Shown: positions 25,476-34,609, numbered from the stretch's first letter. The stretch is DNA of 64,000 nt from Streptomyces sp. GS7 (GCF_009834125.1 NZ_CP047146.1:4891501-4955500), one strand, 5' to 3'. Numbers and translations are program-made. Notes: generated by a model not told the origin, from the sequence alone.

Positions 25476-26081
25476 ATGAACACCGCCACCACCCGCTTCC
25501 GCGGCCGTGCCGGCCGCCGCCTCGCCGCCACCGTCGTCGCCACCGCGGCGCTGGGGCTGGGTGCCACCGCCTGCGGGCAGGGCTCCGGGACAACGGGCGC
25601 CGCCGGCCCCTCGGCCTCGGCCCAGCCCACGAGCGGCTCTCCCTCCGACAAGTCCAACTCGCAGGGCCACAACGGCGGCAAGTCCACCGCGGCGCCGTCC
25701 GCCGCCCGGGGCTCGGGCACCGGCGGCAGCACCGGCGGCAAGCCCGCCTCCACCGGGGGCGGCGTCGCCCACGCCGGTAACCACCGCACGATCGTCGGCA
25801 CGCTGAACTACCTCGCGCCCGGTAAACTGATCGTCAAGCCCCAGGGAGGCGGCACCGACCAGGCATTCCTGATCTCCAACGCCACGCGGATCCTCGGCGC
25901 GGCCGCGATCTGCTCCGACTCCGACGGCAGCGTGACCATCGGCAGGGACGGCTACGGCACCTCGAAGTGCACCGTGAACCAACTGGAGACGGCTGCGAAG
26001 ACCAACAGCGTCACCGTCCGCGTCACCATGAACCCCAAGTCCGGCGGTGCCGAGACGGTCGAGGAGAAGTACCACCCGTAA
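25476..26081 (+). CDS. Lipoprotein with Ser/Gly linker
   Basis: A 201-residue protein whose signal peptide ends in a lipobox (LGATAC, Cys33). A low-complexity Ser/Gly/Ala/Pro linker of about 65 residues follows, then a compact domain of about 100 residues starting HRTIVGTLNYLAPGKLIV. This last part resembles small beta-barrel/OB-like exported domains, with two cysteines (AAAICSDSDG, GTSKCTVN) able to form a disulfide. The linker would let the domain reach through the cell wall. Function unknown. GTG/ATG choice is not in doubt: the ATG at 25476 precedes the signal directly. Confidence 0.78.
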   Translation: MNTATTRFRGRAGRRLAATVVATAALGLGATACGQGSGTTGAAGPSASAQPTSGSPSDKSNSQGHNGGKSTAAPSAARGSGTGGSTGGKPASTGGGVAHAGNHRTIVGTLNYLAPGKLIVKPQGGGTDQAFLISNATRILGAAAICSDSDGSVTIGRDGYGTSKCTVNQLETAAKTNSVTVRVTMNPKSGGAETVEEKYHP

Positions 26082-26115
26082 GCCCCGGCACCCCTTCGCC
26101 GCGGCCACCACCCGT

Positions 26116-26253
26116 TCGACCAACGTCTACGCCAACGTGCTGTGCCCGGACCCCAGCGCCCTGTTCACCTACCTCACCACCAGGGTCGCGGCGCTGCCCT
26201 CGATCCAGCACATGGAGACCGCAGCGGTCACCCAGACCATCAAGACCCTCTGA
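26116..26253 (+). pseudogene. Lrp/AsnC-family regulator C-terminal remnant
   Basis: The frame reads NVYANVLCPDPSALFTYLTT then RVAALPSIQHMETA and ends TIKTL at a stop. This is the last part of the RAM effector domain of Lrp/AsnC regulators, which normally reads ANVLCRDPAALYRYLTERIGALPGV. The HTH domain and most of the effector domain are missing, so it is a decayed gene. It begins about 35 nt after the lipoprotein stop. Confidence 0.65.
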
Positions 26254-26646
26254 CGCACGGATCGGAACCGCCCGCGGACGTGACCGTACGCCTCGCGCTT
26301 CCGCCTGGCCCGGCGTCCAGGAAGTGATCACATGAGCAGCAAGCGCCTCCGACCGGCAACACCATTGACATGGCGGACAGTTCGATCGCCTGACCTGTGC
26401 AATGGCCGCCCTGCGGTGACCCGACAGCCGCCGACTGTCGGACAGGGCAACGCGGTTGTCCGCCGGGAACCTGCCGGGGAAGCGGTGCCGCGGCGGCCGG
26501 ATGGGGAGCAGCAGGGCAGCCAGCGTGGCGTGAGCATGGCTCGATGGCTCCGCACCATGCGTACATGCCGCCAGCGCGACAGCAGGGCTCGTCGTAGCAC
26601 CGAGACAGCGGACTTCCCGAGGGGAGTCCGGCCGGGGCCGAACTCC

Positions 26647-26691
26647 GGCCGCCGGCCGGGCTTCCCCGAGAAGCCCGGCCGGCGGCCTTTT
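26647..26691 (+). terminator. Intrinsic terminator, 18-bp stem with T-run
   Basis: GGCCGCCGGCCGGGCTTC (26647-26664), a 5-nt loop, then GAAGCCCGGCCGGCGGCC (26670-26687) and TTTTCTT. The T-run orients it to the plus strand. The nearest plus-strand gene, the lipoprotein, ends 565 nt earlier, so it may be a relic of the lost AsnC-type gene's transcription unit or block read-through into the opposing gene. The rest of 26254-26786 holds no recognisable gene. Confidence 0.8.
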
Positions 26692-26786
26692 CTTCCGACT
26701 GCGGGTCGAGCAGTGCCCCGCGGTCTGGCCCTTCAGAGGCCGAAAGGGTCCGGGACCGGCCTGTGGCGCGGACGCCGGGCCCGGTG

Positions 26787-27356
26787 TTATTCCCCGGCGC
26801 CCCCACCCACCGCACGTACCGGGCCTTCCCCGCCTTCCTTGGCTTCCCCGGCTTCCTTGCCTCCCTTGCCTTCCCTGCCCTCCGAGCCCCCGCTCTTACC
26901 TTCATCGCCCCCCTTGTCTCCCCTGTCTCCCTTGTCGCCCTCGTCCCCCTTGCCTTCCCGGCCCTCCGAGCCTCCGGCCTTGCCTTCGTCGCCCCTCTTG
27001 TCTCCCCTGCCTTCCCTGCCCTCCGAACCTCCGCTCCTGCCTTCGCCGCCCCCCTTGTCACCCATGAAGTCGACGCTGTTGTCGCAGCCCATGGACGAGC
27101 CCATCCTGGTGCTCTGCGCACCGGGGGAGCCCTCGCCGCCGAGCGCGTTACCCAGCACGCCGTTGAGGATCCCGACCTCGCCGAGGACGTCGACGTTCGT
27201 GTCGTGCGACCGGCACTGGCTGCCCTGCCTGACCTCGAAGTCGGTGCCGCCCCTCCCGCCTTCCTTCTCGCCATGGGCGTACGCGGTGCCGGCGCCCACG
27301 AAGCCGAAGCTGCCGAGGACGGCGGCCACGACTGCGGCCTTCTGAAGCTTGCGCAT
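26787..27356 (-). CDS. Secreted protein with charged Gly-rich repeats
   Basis: A 189-residue protein; start placed at ATG 27356 where the signal peptide begins (MRKLQKAAVVAAVLGSFGF...AYA). The first mature segment of about 70 residues has two cysteines (SQCRSHD and MGCDNS) and the NVDVLGEVGILNGVLGN stretch, a pattern recurring in small exported Streptomyces proteins. From about residue 105 the sequence becomes repeats of GGSEGREG(K/R)G with GDKGD/GDEGK spacers, three clear copies, almost only Gly, Glu, Lys, Asp and Arg. The DNA mirrors this as imperfect tandem repeats at about 26820-27055. A disordered, wall- or matrix-associated tail is likely. Function unknown. Confidence 0.72.
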   Translation of the reverse strand: MRKLQKAAVVAAVLGSFGFVGAGTAYAHGEKEGGRGGTDFEVRQGSQCRSHDTNVDVLGEVGILNGVLGNALGGEGSPGAQSTRMGSSMGCDNSVDFMGDKGGGEGRSGGSEGREGRGDKRGDEGKAGGSEGREGKGDEGDKGDRGDKGGDEGKSGGSEGREGKGGKEAGEAKEGGEGPVRAVGGGAGE

Positions 27357-27619
27357 TTTTTCTCCGGTGGTCGAACGGATGCAATCCGTGATATAGCGAC
27401 TTCGTACAGTCATAGGAGGCTAATACGAAATATTCCGGAGGTAATCGATGACGCGCCGGATTCACGGCCGTTGCGAACGAGCAGCTGTCGGGAGCCGCCC
27501 TGCGCCCTGGGCAGGACGGGCATCGACTGGCCGCGACAGGTGCAGACACTCCGCTCCAACAGCCCTGACCCCAGGGGCCGGCGTGCGCGCCACACATGGC
27601 GTCGCTCCTGCGCCCGCCA
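27357..27619. other. Intergenic region, no recognised gene
   Basis: Contains the promoter area of the minus-strand repetitive secreted protein, with an AT-rich stretch at about 27385-27440. Open frames here do not match any family. Confidence 0.4.
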
Positions 27620-28120
27620 TCACAGCCGGCGGAGCCCACGAACACAGGACCTCACACTCGTGCTTGCCCAGGTGAGCCAGCTCCGGACGGCGCAGCTCGT
27701 GATCCGGGGGGAATGCGTTGAGCCAGCGCCTGATCGCCACTGTGCCGCGCCGCGCTCCGCCATCTCGCGTACCCGCATCCATCCGCTTCGCTGCTGAGGG
27801 ACGGGGGCGCCGTACGGCTTGGTGCTCGCCGCGACGATCCGTAGGCCGTCCTTCCCAGCGGAGGCGTGGCCTTTCCCGGCTGCTCGCTCCGTAGCCAGGG
27901 GGCCGGACCCCGCCCGCTCCGCGGAGAGGTGGAGCACGGTCGGGGAGCTGTCCACGGTGATGGCGCTCGGCGTCTTCCCTGGTGCAGTCCGGGCCACCGT
28001 GGCCTCTTCGTCCGTCTTGGCGCCTGCCCCATCAGGGGTGGGAGGCAGAGCGGGCCGTGCCTGGACCAGAATCACTACGCGGTGCGTGGTCTCCGTTCCG
28101 GTGCCCTGCCGTGCGCTCAT
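27620..28120 (-). CDS. Hypothetical protein, weak gene call
   Basis: A 166-codon frame from ATG 28120, preceded by AGGGAGGG about 6 nt upstream, with about 80% third-position GC over the first 110 codons. The sequence is Thr/Ala/Pro-rich with a DGLRIVAAS segment that faintly recalls the GLGLV region of small HATPase anti-sigma proteins, but no ATP-binding motif is complete. The last 40 residues look unlike coding sequence. It may be a degraded gene or not a gene at all. Confidence 0.3.
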   Translation of the reverse strand: MSARQGTGTETTHRVVILVQARPALPPTPDGAGAKTDEEATVARTAPGKTPSAITVDSSPTVLHLSAERAGSGPLATERAAGKGHASAGKDGLRIVAASTKPYGAPVPQQRSGWMRVREMAERGAAQWRSGAGSTHSPRITSCAVRSWLTWASTSVRSCVRGLRRL

Positions 28121-28686
28121 CGTTCCGCCCTCCCTCACTCGCTGCTGACGACCACCGGATGGAAGCTGACCGCCCGTCCGTGACATGAGGTCGATGTGAT
28201 GCACAACACAGGGCGGGGTGGGGACCGTTGAGGTGGTGTCGCATGACGTCCCCCGGGCTGCTGCAGACGGTCAACAGTCCTGTCGCTTATGCAGGTTGAC
28301 GCCGGGATCGGCGGCGTCCACTGGATGCCGTGGGCTTCCACATGACTGGGGCACGGCGGCCGAGGGGCACGCGGTGGTCGGCCGGACCGGTCGGGACGGC
28401 ACACCGATCCGACCGCGCGGCACCGTCGCGCCAGGGCATCCCCGTTCCTTCACTTGGTGGAACGGGAACCTCGCACGGAGTGCGCCGGACCGGCAGGCCG
28501 GATGCTGTGCCGGCGTGCCAGGCTGAGGGCTGCCGGTCGTCGTGCATCACCGGGTGCGGCGCCGCGCGCGTGAATCGCCGGGTGCGGCGCGTTGCGCCTC
28601 GTGAAGGGCTTGTCTGTCCAGAGCGGACGATCACGGCAGAGGGCAGTACCCACTACTCCTTGCCACTCTCAACATATAGCGGACTG

Positions 28687-28707
28687 GGGGCCTTGCGGCA
28701 AGGCCCC
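28687..28707. promoter_or_regulatory. Rifamycin-associated element (RAE)
   Basis: A perfect inverted repeat: arms GGGGCCTTGC and GCAAGGCCCC around one central G. This matches the known RAE found upstream of rifamycin-inducible resistance genes in actinobacteria, including helR. It lies 207 nt before the start of the helicase gene, with AT-rich promoter-like sequence just before it (TTGCCACTCTCAACATATAG at about 28660-28679). The rest of 28121-28914 has no recognised gene. Confidence 0.85.
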
Positions 28708-28914
28708 GGTCATACCGCACAATCGCTGACCTCAGCCAGAACCTTCGGTAATGGGGGCTTTTCCAAGTGCATGTGTTGTTCTCGGCCTGTGGGTCGTGTG
28801 GCGGTGGCGAGCCGGCGTTGGGACTCCATCCGCGATCGCGGGCGCTCGGCGCCGAGGTGCGCGCAGATGCGCCGTTGGACCTCGCGGGCGCGACCTCGGA
28901 TCGGAGCTGGTGAC

Positions 28915-31065
28915 GTGAATCCCCTGAGCACCAGCGTGTTCGACCTTCCCGACCGCCTCTCCCCCAAGGCCGACCCGACACTGATAGCCGGCGACGAGCT
29001 GCACTTCGCGGCCATCGCGGAGAGCCTTGAGCAGTCGATCGCCGAACTGTCCGACCGCCTCGACGCCGAGCTGAGGGCGCCCGGCGGCATCGGCCGCCAG
29101 GCGATGGACCGGGACGCGGAGGTCCAGCGACTGACCGGGCGCCTGCGCGCCCTGCGTCGCTTCGGATGGGATCTGTGCCTCGGGCGCGTCGTCGGCGCGG
29201 ACGACCCCGAGCCCGTGTACATCGGACGGCTCGGCCTCACCGACAGCACGGGACGTCGGCTGCTGGTCGACTGGCGCTCCCCCGCGGCCGCATCGTTCTT
29301 CGCGGCGACCCACGCCAACCCGATGGGTCTGGCGAGCCGCCGCAGGTACCGCTGGACGAGCGGCCGGATCAGCGACTACTGGGACGAGGTGTTCACCGCC
29401 GACGGACTGGACGGGCATTCCGCACTGGATGACCAGTCCGCGTTCATCGCCAGTCTGGGCAGCACCCGGTCGTCCCGGATGCGCGACGTGCTGGCCACCA
29501 TCCAGGCCGACCAGGACGCCATCATCCGGGCGGGATCCCGGGGCGCTCTCGTCGTCGACGGCGGTCCGGGTACGGGCAAGACCGTGGTCGCTCTGCATCG
29601 GACCGCCCACCTCCTCTACTCCGACCCTCGCCTCGGCCACCGTCACGGCGGCGTGCTGTTCGTCGGTCCGCACCAGCCCTACCTGGCCTATGTCGAGGAC
29701 GTCCTGCCCAGTCTCGGGGAGGAGGGCGTGCAGACCTGCACCGTACGGGACCTCGTCGCCGAAGGGGCCGGAGCGGCGGTCGAGGCCGACCCGGACGTCG
29801 CCCTGCTGAAGTCGTCCGCGGACATGGTCAAGGCAATCGAGGCGGCCGTCAGGTTCTACGAGGAGCCGCCGGCCGAGGGGATGACGGTCACGACCGACTG
29901 GGCCGACATCTGGCTGAGCGCGGACGACTGGGCCGAGGCGTTCGACGCGCCGGATCCCAGCACTGAGCACAACGAGGCGCGCGAGCAGATCTGGGAGGAA
30001 CTGGTCACGATCCTGCTGGACAAGCTCGACGGCGATGTCTCGCCCGACGTGTTCCACAGCTCGCTGCGGCACGACGAGGAGCTGGTCACCGCCCTCAACC
30101 GCGCATGGCCCCTGCTCGAAGCGACCGACCTCGTCGGAGACCTGTGGTCGGTCCCCGCGTATCTGCGGCTGTGCGCTCCCTGGCTCAGCCGCGATGAGGT
30201 GCGCAGGCTGCAGCGCAAGGAGGCGCCCCAGGCATGGACGGTGTCCGACCTGCCGCTCCTGGACGCGGCGCGGCAGCGGCTCGGCGACCCGGAGGCGGCA
30301 CGTCGCAAGCGCCGGCAGGAGGCCGCCGTCGCCGCCGAACGCGCCCGCATGGCCGACGTCATCGACAACGTGCTGGCGGCCGATGACGACGGTGAAGGCG
30401 CAGTGACGATGCTGCGCGGACAGGATCTGCGGGACAGGCTGATCGACCGGACCGCCGTGCCCGGCGCCGACCCGGACCGGCTCGCCGGCCCGTTCGCGCA
30501 CATCGTCGTGGACGAGGCGCAGGAACTGACCGACGCGGAGTGGCAGATGCTGCTGCTGCGCTGTCCGTCCCGAAGCTTCACCATCGTCGGGGACCGCGCC
30601 CAGGCCAGGCGCGGGTTCACGGAGTCGTGGCAGGAACGGCTGAAGCGGATCGGGCTCGACCGGATCGAGGTGGCCTCCCTGAGCGTCAACTACCGTACGC
30701 CGGAAGAGGTCATGGCGGAGGCCGAGCCGTTCATCCGGGCCGAGCTCCCCGACGCCAACGTGCCGACGTCCATCCGCAGCGGCGGTGTACCCGTCACCTA
30801 CGGATCCGTTGCGGATCGGGAGTCGATCCTCGGCGCCTGGCTCGCCGCGCATGCCGATGGGATCGCCTGCGTCATCGGCGATCCCACGTTCCAGGCGACG
30901 TCCCGTGTGCGGTCGCTGACCCCGGAACTTTCGAAGGGGCTGGAGTTCGACCTGGTCGTTGTCGTCGACCCGGAGGAGTTCGGCAAGGGCATCGAAGGAG
31001 CGGTCGATCGCTATGTCGCGATGACCCGGGCGACCCGGCAACTCGTCATCCTGACGAGCTCCTGA
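28915..31065 (+). CDS. helR: HelR-type RNA polymerase-recycling helicase, rifamycin resistance
   Basis: A 716-residue UvrD/HelD-like superfamily 1 ATPase. An N-terminal helical hairpin (about residues 28-85) is the arm that enters the RNA polymerase secondary channel. Walker A GGPGTGKT is at 216-223; DEAQELTDAEWQML is the Walker B/motif II region, GDRAQ motif III, SVNYRT motif IV, and the C-terminal LSKGLEFDLVVVVD and YVAMTRATRQLVIL are motifs V and VI. HelD/HelR proteins remove stalled RNA polymerase from DNA; HelR also displaces rifamycins. GTG 28915 is chosen for its GGAGC ribosome site and homology, though the frame is open far upstream. The RAE supports HelR over plain HelD. Confidence 0.87.
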   Translation: MNPLSTSVFDLPDRLSPKADPTLIAGDELHFAAIAESLEQSIAELSDRLDAELRAPGGIGRQAMDRDAEVQRLTGRLRALRRFGWDLCLGRVVGADDPEPVYIGRLGLTDSTGRRLLVDWRSPAAASFFAATHANPMGLASRRRYRWTSGRISDYWDEVFTADGLDGHSALDDQSAFIASLGSTRSSRMRDVLATIQADQDAIIRAGSRGALVVDGGPGTGKTVVALHRTAHLLYSDPRLGHRHGGVLFVGPHQPYLAYVEDVLPSLGEEGVQTCTVRDLVAEGAGAAVEADPDVALLKSSADMVKAIEAAVRFYEEPPAEGMTVTTDWADIWLSADDWAEAFDAPDPSTEHNEAREQIWEELVTILLDKLDGDVSPDVFHSSLRHDEELVTALNRAWPLLEATDLVGDLWSVPAYLRLCAPWLSRDEVRRLQRKEAPQAWTVSDLPLLDAARQRLGDPEAARRKRRQEAAVAAERARMADVIDNVLAADDDGEGAVTMLRGQDLRDRLIDRTAVPGADPDRLAGPFAHIVVDEAQELTDAEWQMLLLRCPSRSFTIVGDRAQARRGFTESWQERLKRIGLDRIEVASLSVNYRTPEEVMAEAEPFIRAELPDANVPTSIRSGGVPVTYGSVADRESILGAWLAAHADGIACVIGDPTFQATSRVRSLTPELSKGLEFDLVVVVDPEEFGKGIEGAVDRYVAMTRATRQLVILTSS

Positions 31066-31593
31066 CGGGCTCCTGACGTCGACCCGTTGTGGGCCACGTC
31101 CCCGATCCGCCACCGGGCCGCCGCTCCTCGTGGCGCCCCGGCTTGACCGGTTCCTCGTAGCGCTCCCGGGTCCCACGGCCGATCATCTCGGACATCACCC
31201 CCGCGGACCCGGGTGCGACACCCCTCTGTGCCGCCAACTCGCCCAGAACACCCGCCCATTGACACCATGCGGCGGCCTACCCGGGCCGGGCAGGGTGCCT
31301 GGGAACGGCGCGTGAAGCCGTCCTGCCCCTGCCGCCAGTGCGTGGAACGGCAAACCACCCAACAGAACACCGGCGGCATCAGCGGACCACGCACCCACGG
31401 ACAACCCCGGTCCCGCGTCATCACCGGCGACGACGCATCGGCGCGCATCGCGCGCGCGGGAGCGTGTGTCGAGCGGGCCGGCCATGGGGAACATGCGGCC
31501 ACGGGCCGGGCGGCACCGGCCTGCCCAAGACCACCGTCCACCGCCTGCCGGCGTCGATGTGCGACGCCGGGCGACACCAATTGCCGGAGGCTC
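31066..31593. other. Intergenic region with possible IclR remnant
   Basis: No intact gene. At 31512-31571 the plus strand encodes GTGLPKTTVHRLPASMCDAG, very like the recognition helix of IclR-family HTH domains (TGLPKSTVHRLL), but nothing on either side continues the domain. It may be a tiny relic or chance. Confidence 0.3.
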
Positions 31594-32226
31594 TTACAAG
31601 CGCTGACCCGGTGAGCCGAGTTCGGCCTGCCGAAGACTGCGGAACACCGCGGGGGTCGCCCAGCCGCGCAGCATGGCGTGAATCGTCGATCGGAATGCCG
31701 CCTCGGCCGTGTGGGCGTCGAAGCCCCCAGCCAGTTCGAGCGTCACGAGCCCGTGCAGGGTCACCCAGAGCGAGAGGGCGATCGACGTCACTTCGCCGGC
31801 GAGGACGGACCCTTCCACACCCCGGTCGATCGCCGCGATGAGCGGCCGGATGGGGTCACGGGCGCCGACCGCCCCCGACGGCTCGAAGGACTGCACCCCT
31901 CCGAACAGCACCATGTACAGGTGCCTGTGTCCGCATCCCCATCGCCGGTACGCGACGGCCAGTGCGTACATGTCGGCGAGGGGGTCCTGAGAAGTCGGCA
32001 CCGCCGACAGGTCCTGGAACAGGCTGGCGACGGCTCGGTCGCGCACCGCCCCGATCAACCCGTCCTTACCGCCGAACAGGGAGTACACCGCCGTCGTCGA
32101 CGCGCCGGCGGCAGCCGCCACGGCGCGGACTGTGACCGACTCCCGCGGACCCGTGGCGAGCAGCTCGGTCGCGCACTCCACAAGCCGCTCTTTGACCGTC
32201 TCGTCGTTCGTCCTGGGCCTACCCAC
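31594..32226 (-). CDS. TetR-family repressor
   Basis: A 210-residue regulator. The HTH spans residues 8-55 (ERLVECATELLATGPRESVTVRAVAAAAGASTTAVYSLFGGKDGL), followed by an all-helical ligand domain of the TetR_C_13/33 kind. GTG 32226 gives the usual short lead (VGRPRTNDETVKERL); the longer frame upstream is not TetR-like. It is divergent from the alpha/beta hydrolase gene, with a 22-bp palindrome in the shared space. It therefore probably represses itself and the hydrolase until a ligand binds. Confidence 0.87.
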   Translation of the reverse strand: MGRPRTNDETVKERLVECATELLATGPRESVTVRAVAAAAGASTTAVYSLFGGKDGLIGAVRDRAVASLFQDLSAVPTSQDPLADMYALAVAYRRWGCGHRHLYMVLFGGVQSFEPSGAVGARDPIRPLIAAIDRGVEGSVLAGEVTSIALSLWVTLHGLVTLELAGGFDAHTAEAAFRSTIHAMLRGWATPAVFRSLRQAELGSPGQRL

Positions 32227-32250
32227 GACGAGAAGCCTACCTCCTCTGAT

Positions 32251-32272
32251 AACGTCGTTTTGAAACGGCGTT
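32251..32272. promoter_or_regulatory. Palindromic operator between TetR and hydrolase genes
   Basis: AACGTCGTTT-TG-AAACGGCGTT is a 10-bp inverted repeat with one mismatch. It lies midway between divergent starts at 32226 and 32294 and overlaps the AT-rich promoter area, as expected for an autoregulated TetR operator. Confidence 0.65.
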
Positions 32273-32293
32273 CCGAAACTCCGGGGGTCCATC

Positions 32294-33628
32294 TTGCCCA
32301 CATTCGCCCTGCGCCTTGTCCGCTTCGCCGGACGCTTACTACTGGCGCTGACTGCCGTCACAACGCTGGTTGTTGTCTTTCTCGTACTGATCGTCCTCAC
32401 GGACGGGGCCGGCTCGGGACTCGCCGCATGGCTCACGACCCTTGGACTCGCTTCTGCCGCCGCACTGTGGCGGGGCCGCGGCCGTACCCGGGCGGCGCGA
32501 CTCGTGCCGTTCCTACCGGTGGTTGTCGCGGCGGCACTGACGGCGTCGGTCTGCATCCCTACCGTGCCCACGACCCGGCGGTACCCGCCCGCCCTGCCGT
32601 TCGTGGCCACACAGCACTGGAAACTGGCCACAGGCAGCCAGGTCGCGGTGTACCACTACCCGCCCGCAGCACCCAGAACTCGACACCCCATCCCGCTCGT
32701 GTACCTCAACGGTGGACCAGTCCGCGGCATATCGGTACTCGACCACCGGTTCCTGCAACTCCTGGCGCGCCAGGGCTACGACGTCTACGCCTACGAACAG
32801 GCCGGCGGCGGCCGCAGCGACCTGCTCTCCATGGACCAGTACACGATCTCCAGATCAGTCCGTGACCTCGACGCCTTCACCCGCCGTCTGGACAGGGGCA
32901 AGGTCGACGTCCTCGGCTTCTCGTCAGGCGCGGTCGTGGTCACACGTGCCCTGGCCGCCCCCTCCGTCGCCGCACATCTGCACCGGGCGATCATCGCTGA
33001 GCCCGGCCCGATGGACGGCTCCACGTCGAGGATCACCGGGCACCAGGGACGCCCATCCGCACGCGGTCTCGCGCCGGGCATGACCGGACCACGATCAACG
33101 CAACTCCCCCGGTACGCCGTGGCATTCGGACTCATGCGACTCGGGCTCCTCACCCCTGACACCGGACTGATCGGACAGGCTGAAGGCGACAACGCATTCA
33201 CCGCCGCAGACCTCGGCAGCGACACCGCGTCCGCCTACTGCGCGCGCGACGCGCACCGCATCCCGACCGAAGACACGGCACAGAACTTCTCCTTCAGCTC
33301 CGCTCCCAGCCTCCACATCCAGCAGACGGTGAAGGACTCACCCTCCAGCGCCCCGCAACTGAGGCGCTCCAAGACGCCCGCCATGCTGATGATCGCCGAG
33401 TGCTCTTCCCAGGTTCGCCAATGGGAGACCACCATCCTTGCCAACGACCCCGCTGTCCAACGCACGCAGTACATGCCGGAAGTCGGGCATCACATGTGGA
33501 ACGGTCTGGATGACAACAACGACCGAGCCGCCGCCGTCATCACCTCGTTCCTTCAAGGCAAGCCGGCCCCCCTGCCGAACTACCCCACCCGCGACGAGAT
33601 CCCCGCCTTCCTACGCGACCACAAGTGA
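32294..33628 (+). CDS. Membrane-anchored alpha/beta hydrolase
   Basis: A 444-residue protein. The N-terminus has three hydrophobic segments (about residues 13-36, 43-58 and 70-88), so the enzyme is tethered to the membrane. The alpha/beta-hydrolase core follows: oxyanion region LVYLNGGPVRG near 140, nucleophile elbow LGFSSGAVV with the central Ser, and a late VGHHMW His near the C-terminus. This resembles proline iminopeptidase/lysophospholipase-like hydrolases. The start is uncertain: the annotated TTG at 32294 follows GGGGG by 6 nt. Probably controlled by the divergent TetR. Substrate unknown. Confidence 0.8.
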   Translation: MPTFALRLVRFAGRLLLALTAVTTLVVVFLVLIVLTDGAGSGLAAWLTTLGLASAAALWRGRGRTRAARLVPFLPVVVAAALTASVCIPTVPTTRRYPPALPFVATQHWKLATGSQVAVYHYPPAAPRTRHPIPLVYLNGGPVRGISVLDHRFLQLLARQGYDVYAYEQAGGGRSDLLSMDQYTISRSVRDLDAFTRRLDRGKVDVLGFSSGAVVVTRALAAPSVAAHLHRAIIAEPGPMDGSTSRITGHQGRPSARGLAPGMTGPRSTQLPRYAVAFGLMRLGLLTPDTGLIGQAEGDNAFTAADLGSDTASAYCARDAHRIPTEDTAQNFSFSSAPSLHIQQTVKDSPSSAPQLRRSKTPAMLMIAECSSQVRQWETTILANDPAVQRTQYMPEVGHHMWNGLDDNNDRAAAVITSFLQGKPAPLPNYPTRDEIPAFLRDHK

Positions 33629-34069
33629 CGCCCCCAGCCCGTCCCCGGCAGCTGCGCGTCAACGATGGAAGCTGCATGGGTCCCACCTCCAGTACAGCCA
33701 CCGAGTGCTCCCCAGAAGAGACGCCCCTTGTTCGGGCCGGCCTTCGGCCCGATGATGCAGGCACGGCGGTTCGGCAGTGCCCTGGGCGTTCCTCTGCCTC
33801 GACGGCCCGGCCATCACCGCCGGCGCCGTGCTCGCCACCAGGGACGGCACGGCGACAGCGAAGCAATGGCATAGCTGCACAGTTCAGTGAATTCGGCCCG
33901 ACCGAGGCCGCGACCATCTGCTCGCGGCAGGACCTCGGCGCCAGTCCGGCATCCACCGGCATTCCGGCATCCGCCGGAACGCATCTCACGCCATCCGAAG
34001 GGGAACGGCCAGGAACCGGACCGTAGGTCAGCGCGTCACAGTGGCGTGCGGTGGTGGAAGGGAGGAGCA
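33629..34069. other. Intergenic region, no recognised gene
   Basis: Short open frames only. A frame near 33770-33890 has ordinary codon use (AFLCLDGPAITAGAVLATRDG) and could be a decayed gene fragment, but no family was recognised. Confidence 0.35.
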
Positions 34070-34609
34070 GTGGCGGCGGAATACGGGAGACGCAGTGCGT
34101 CGCATGGGATGGCCTGGCCTTGGTTCGGGGCTGCGCTGGTTGCCGTTTCCTGCGTCCTGACCGCCTGCGGAGGCGGCGGCAGCGGCTCGGGGACGCGCTC
34201 CGCACCGTCGCGCCGTTCCGTCGATCCGCTCACCGCGACGCCGGCGCCGTCTCCCCCGGCGGGAACCTCGGCGTCCCCCGGGACGGCCTCCGCGTCACCG
34301 GACTGTGTCGCCGGCGGCTCCGCCACCGTCACCCACGGCCCTGGGGACGCCTCCGTCCGGGACCTCTGTGTGCGCGCCGGCGCGACGGTCACCGTGGTTC
34401 TGGGGCCTCGCTCGGGGAGCGCCTGGCCGCGGCCGCACAGCAGCAATCCCATGCTGGCCGTGGTGACTTCGACCGCCACCGGCCGGAACGGCGCCACCCA
34501 GGTCACCGTGCGGGCCGCGCGCACCGGCCTGGTGACGGTGACCTGGGGTCCGGACGACACTCCTGTCTTCGCCCTCCGGCTGAACGTGGCGGGGTATCCG
34601 GTGCAGTGA
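34070..34609 (+). CDS. Lipoprotein, hypothetical
   Basis: A 179-residue protein from GTG 34070 with GGAGG 5 nt upstream; the longer frame is not supported. The signal peptide ends in LTAC (Cys33), then a Gly run and a Ser/Thr/Pro-rich linker to about residue 80. The final domain of about 95 residues (CVAGGSATVTHGPGDASVRDL...VTWGPDDTPVFALRLNVAGYP) looks like an all-beta, Ig-like fold with two cysteines. Anchored outside the cell membrane. Function unknown. Converges on the large secreted protein gene. Confidence 0.77.
   Translation: MAAEYGRRSASHGMAWPWFGAALVAVSCVLTACGGGGSGSGTRSAPSRRSVDPLTATPAPSPPAGTSASPGTASASPDCVAGGSATVTHGPGDASVRDLCVRAGATVTVVLGPRSGSAWPRPHSSNPMLAVVTSTATGRNGATQVTVRAARTGLVTVTWGPDDTPVFALRLNVAGYPVQ

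Noticed and set aside
28330..28914. N-terminal extension of helR
   Set aside because: The frame is open upstream but its residues look non-coding and it would cross the RAE and promoter; the GTG at 28915 has a ribosome site and matches the family start.
31512..31571. IclR HTH fragment
   Set aside because: Twenty residues resemble an IclR recognition helix, but no flanking domain is present, so it was noted only in the intergenic entry.
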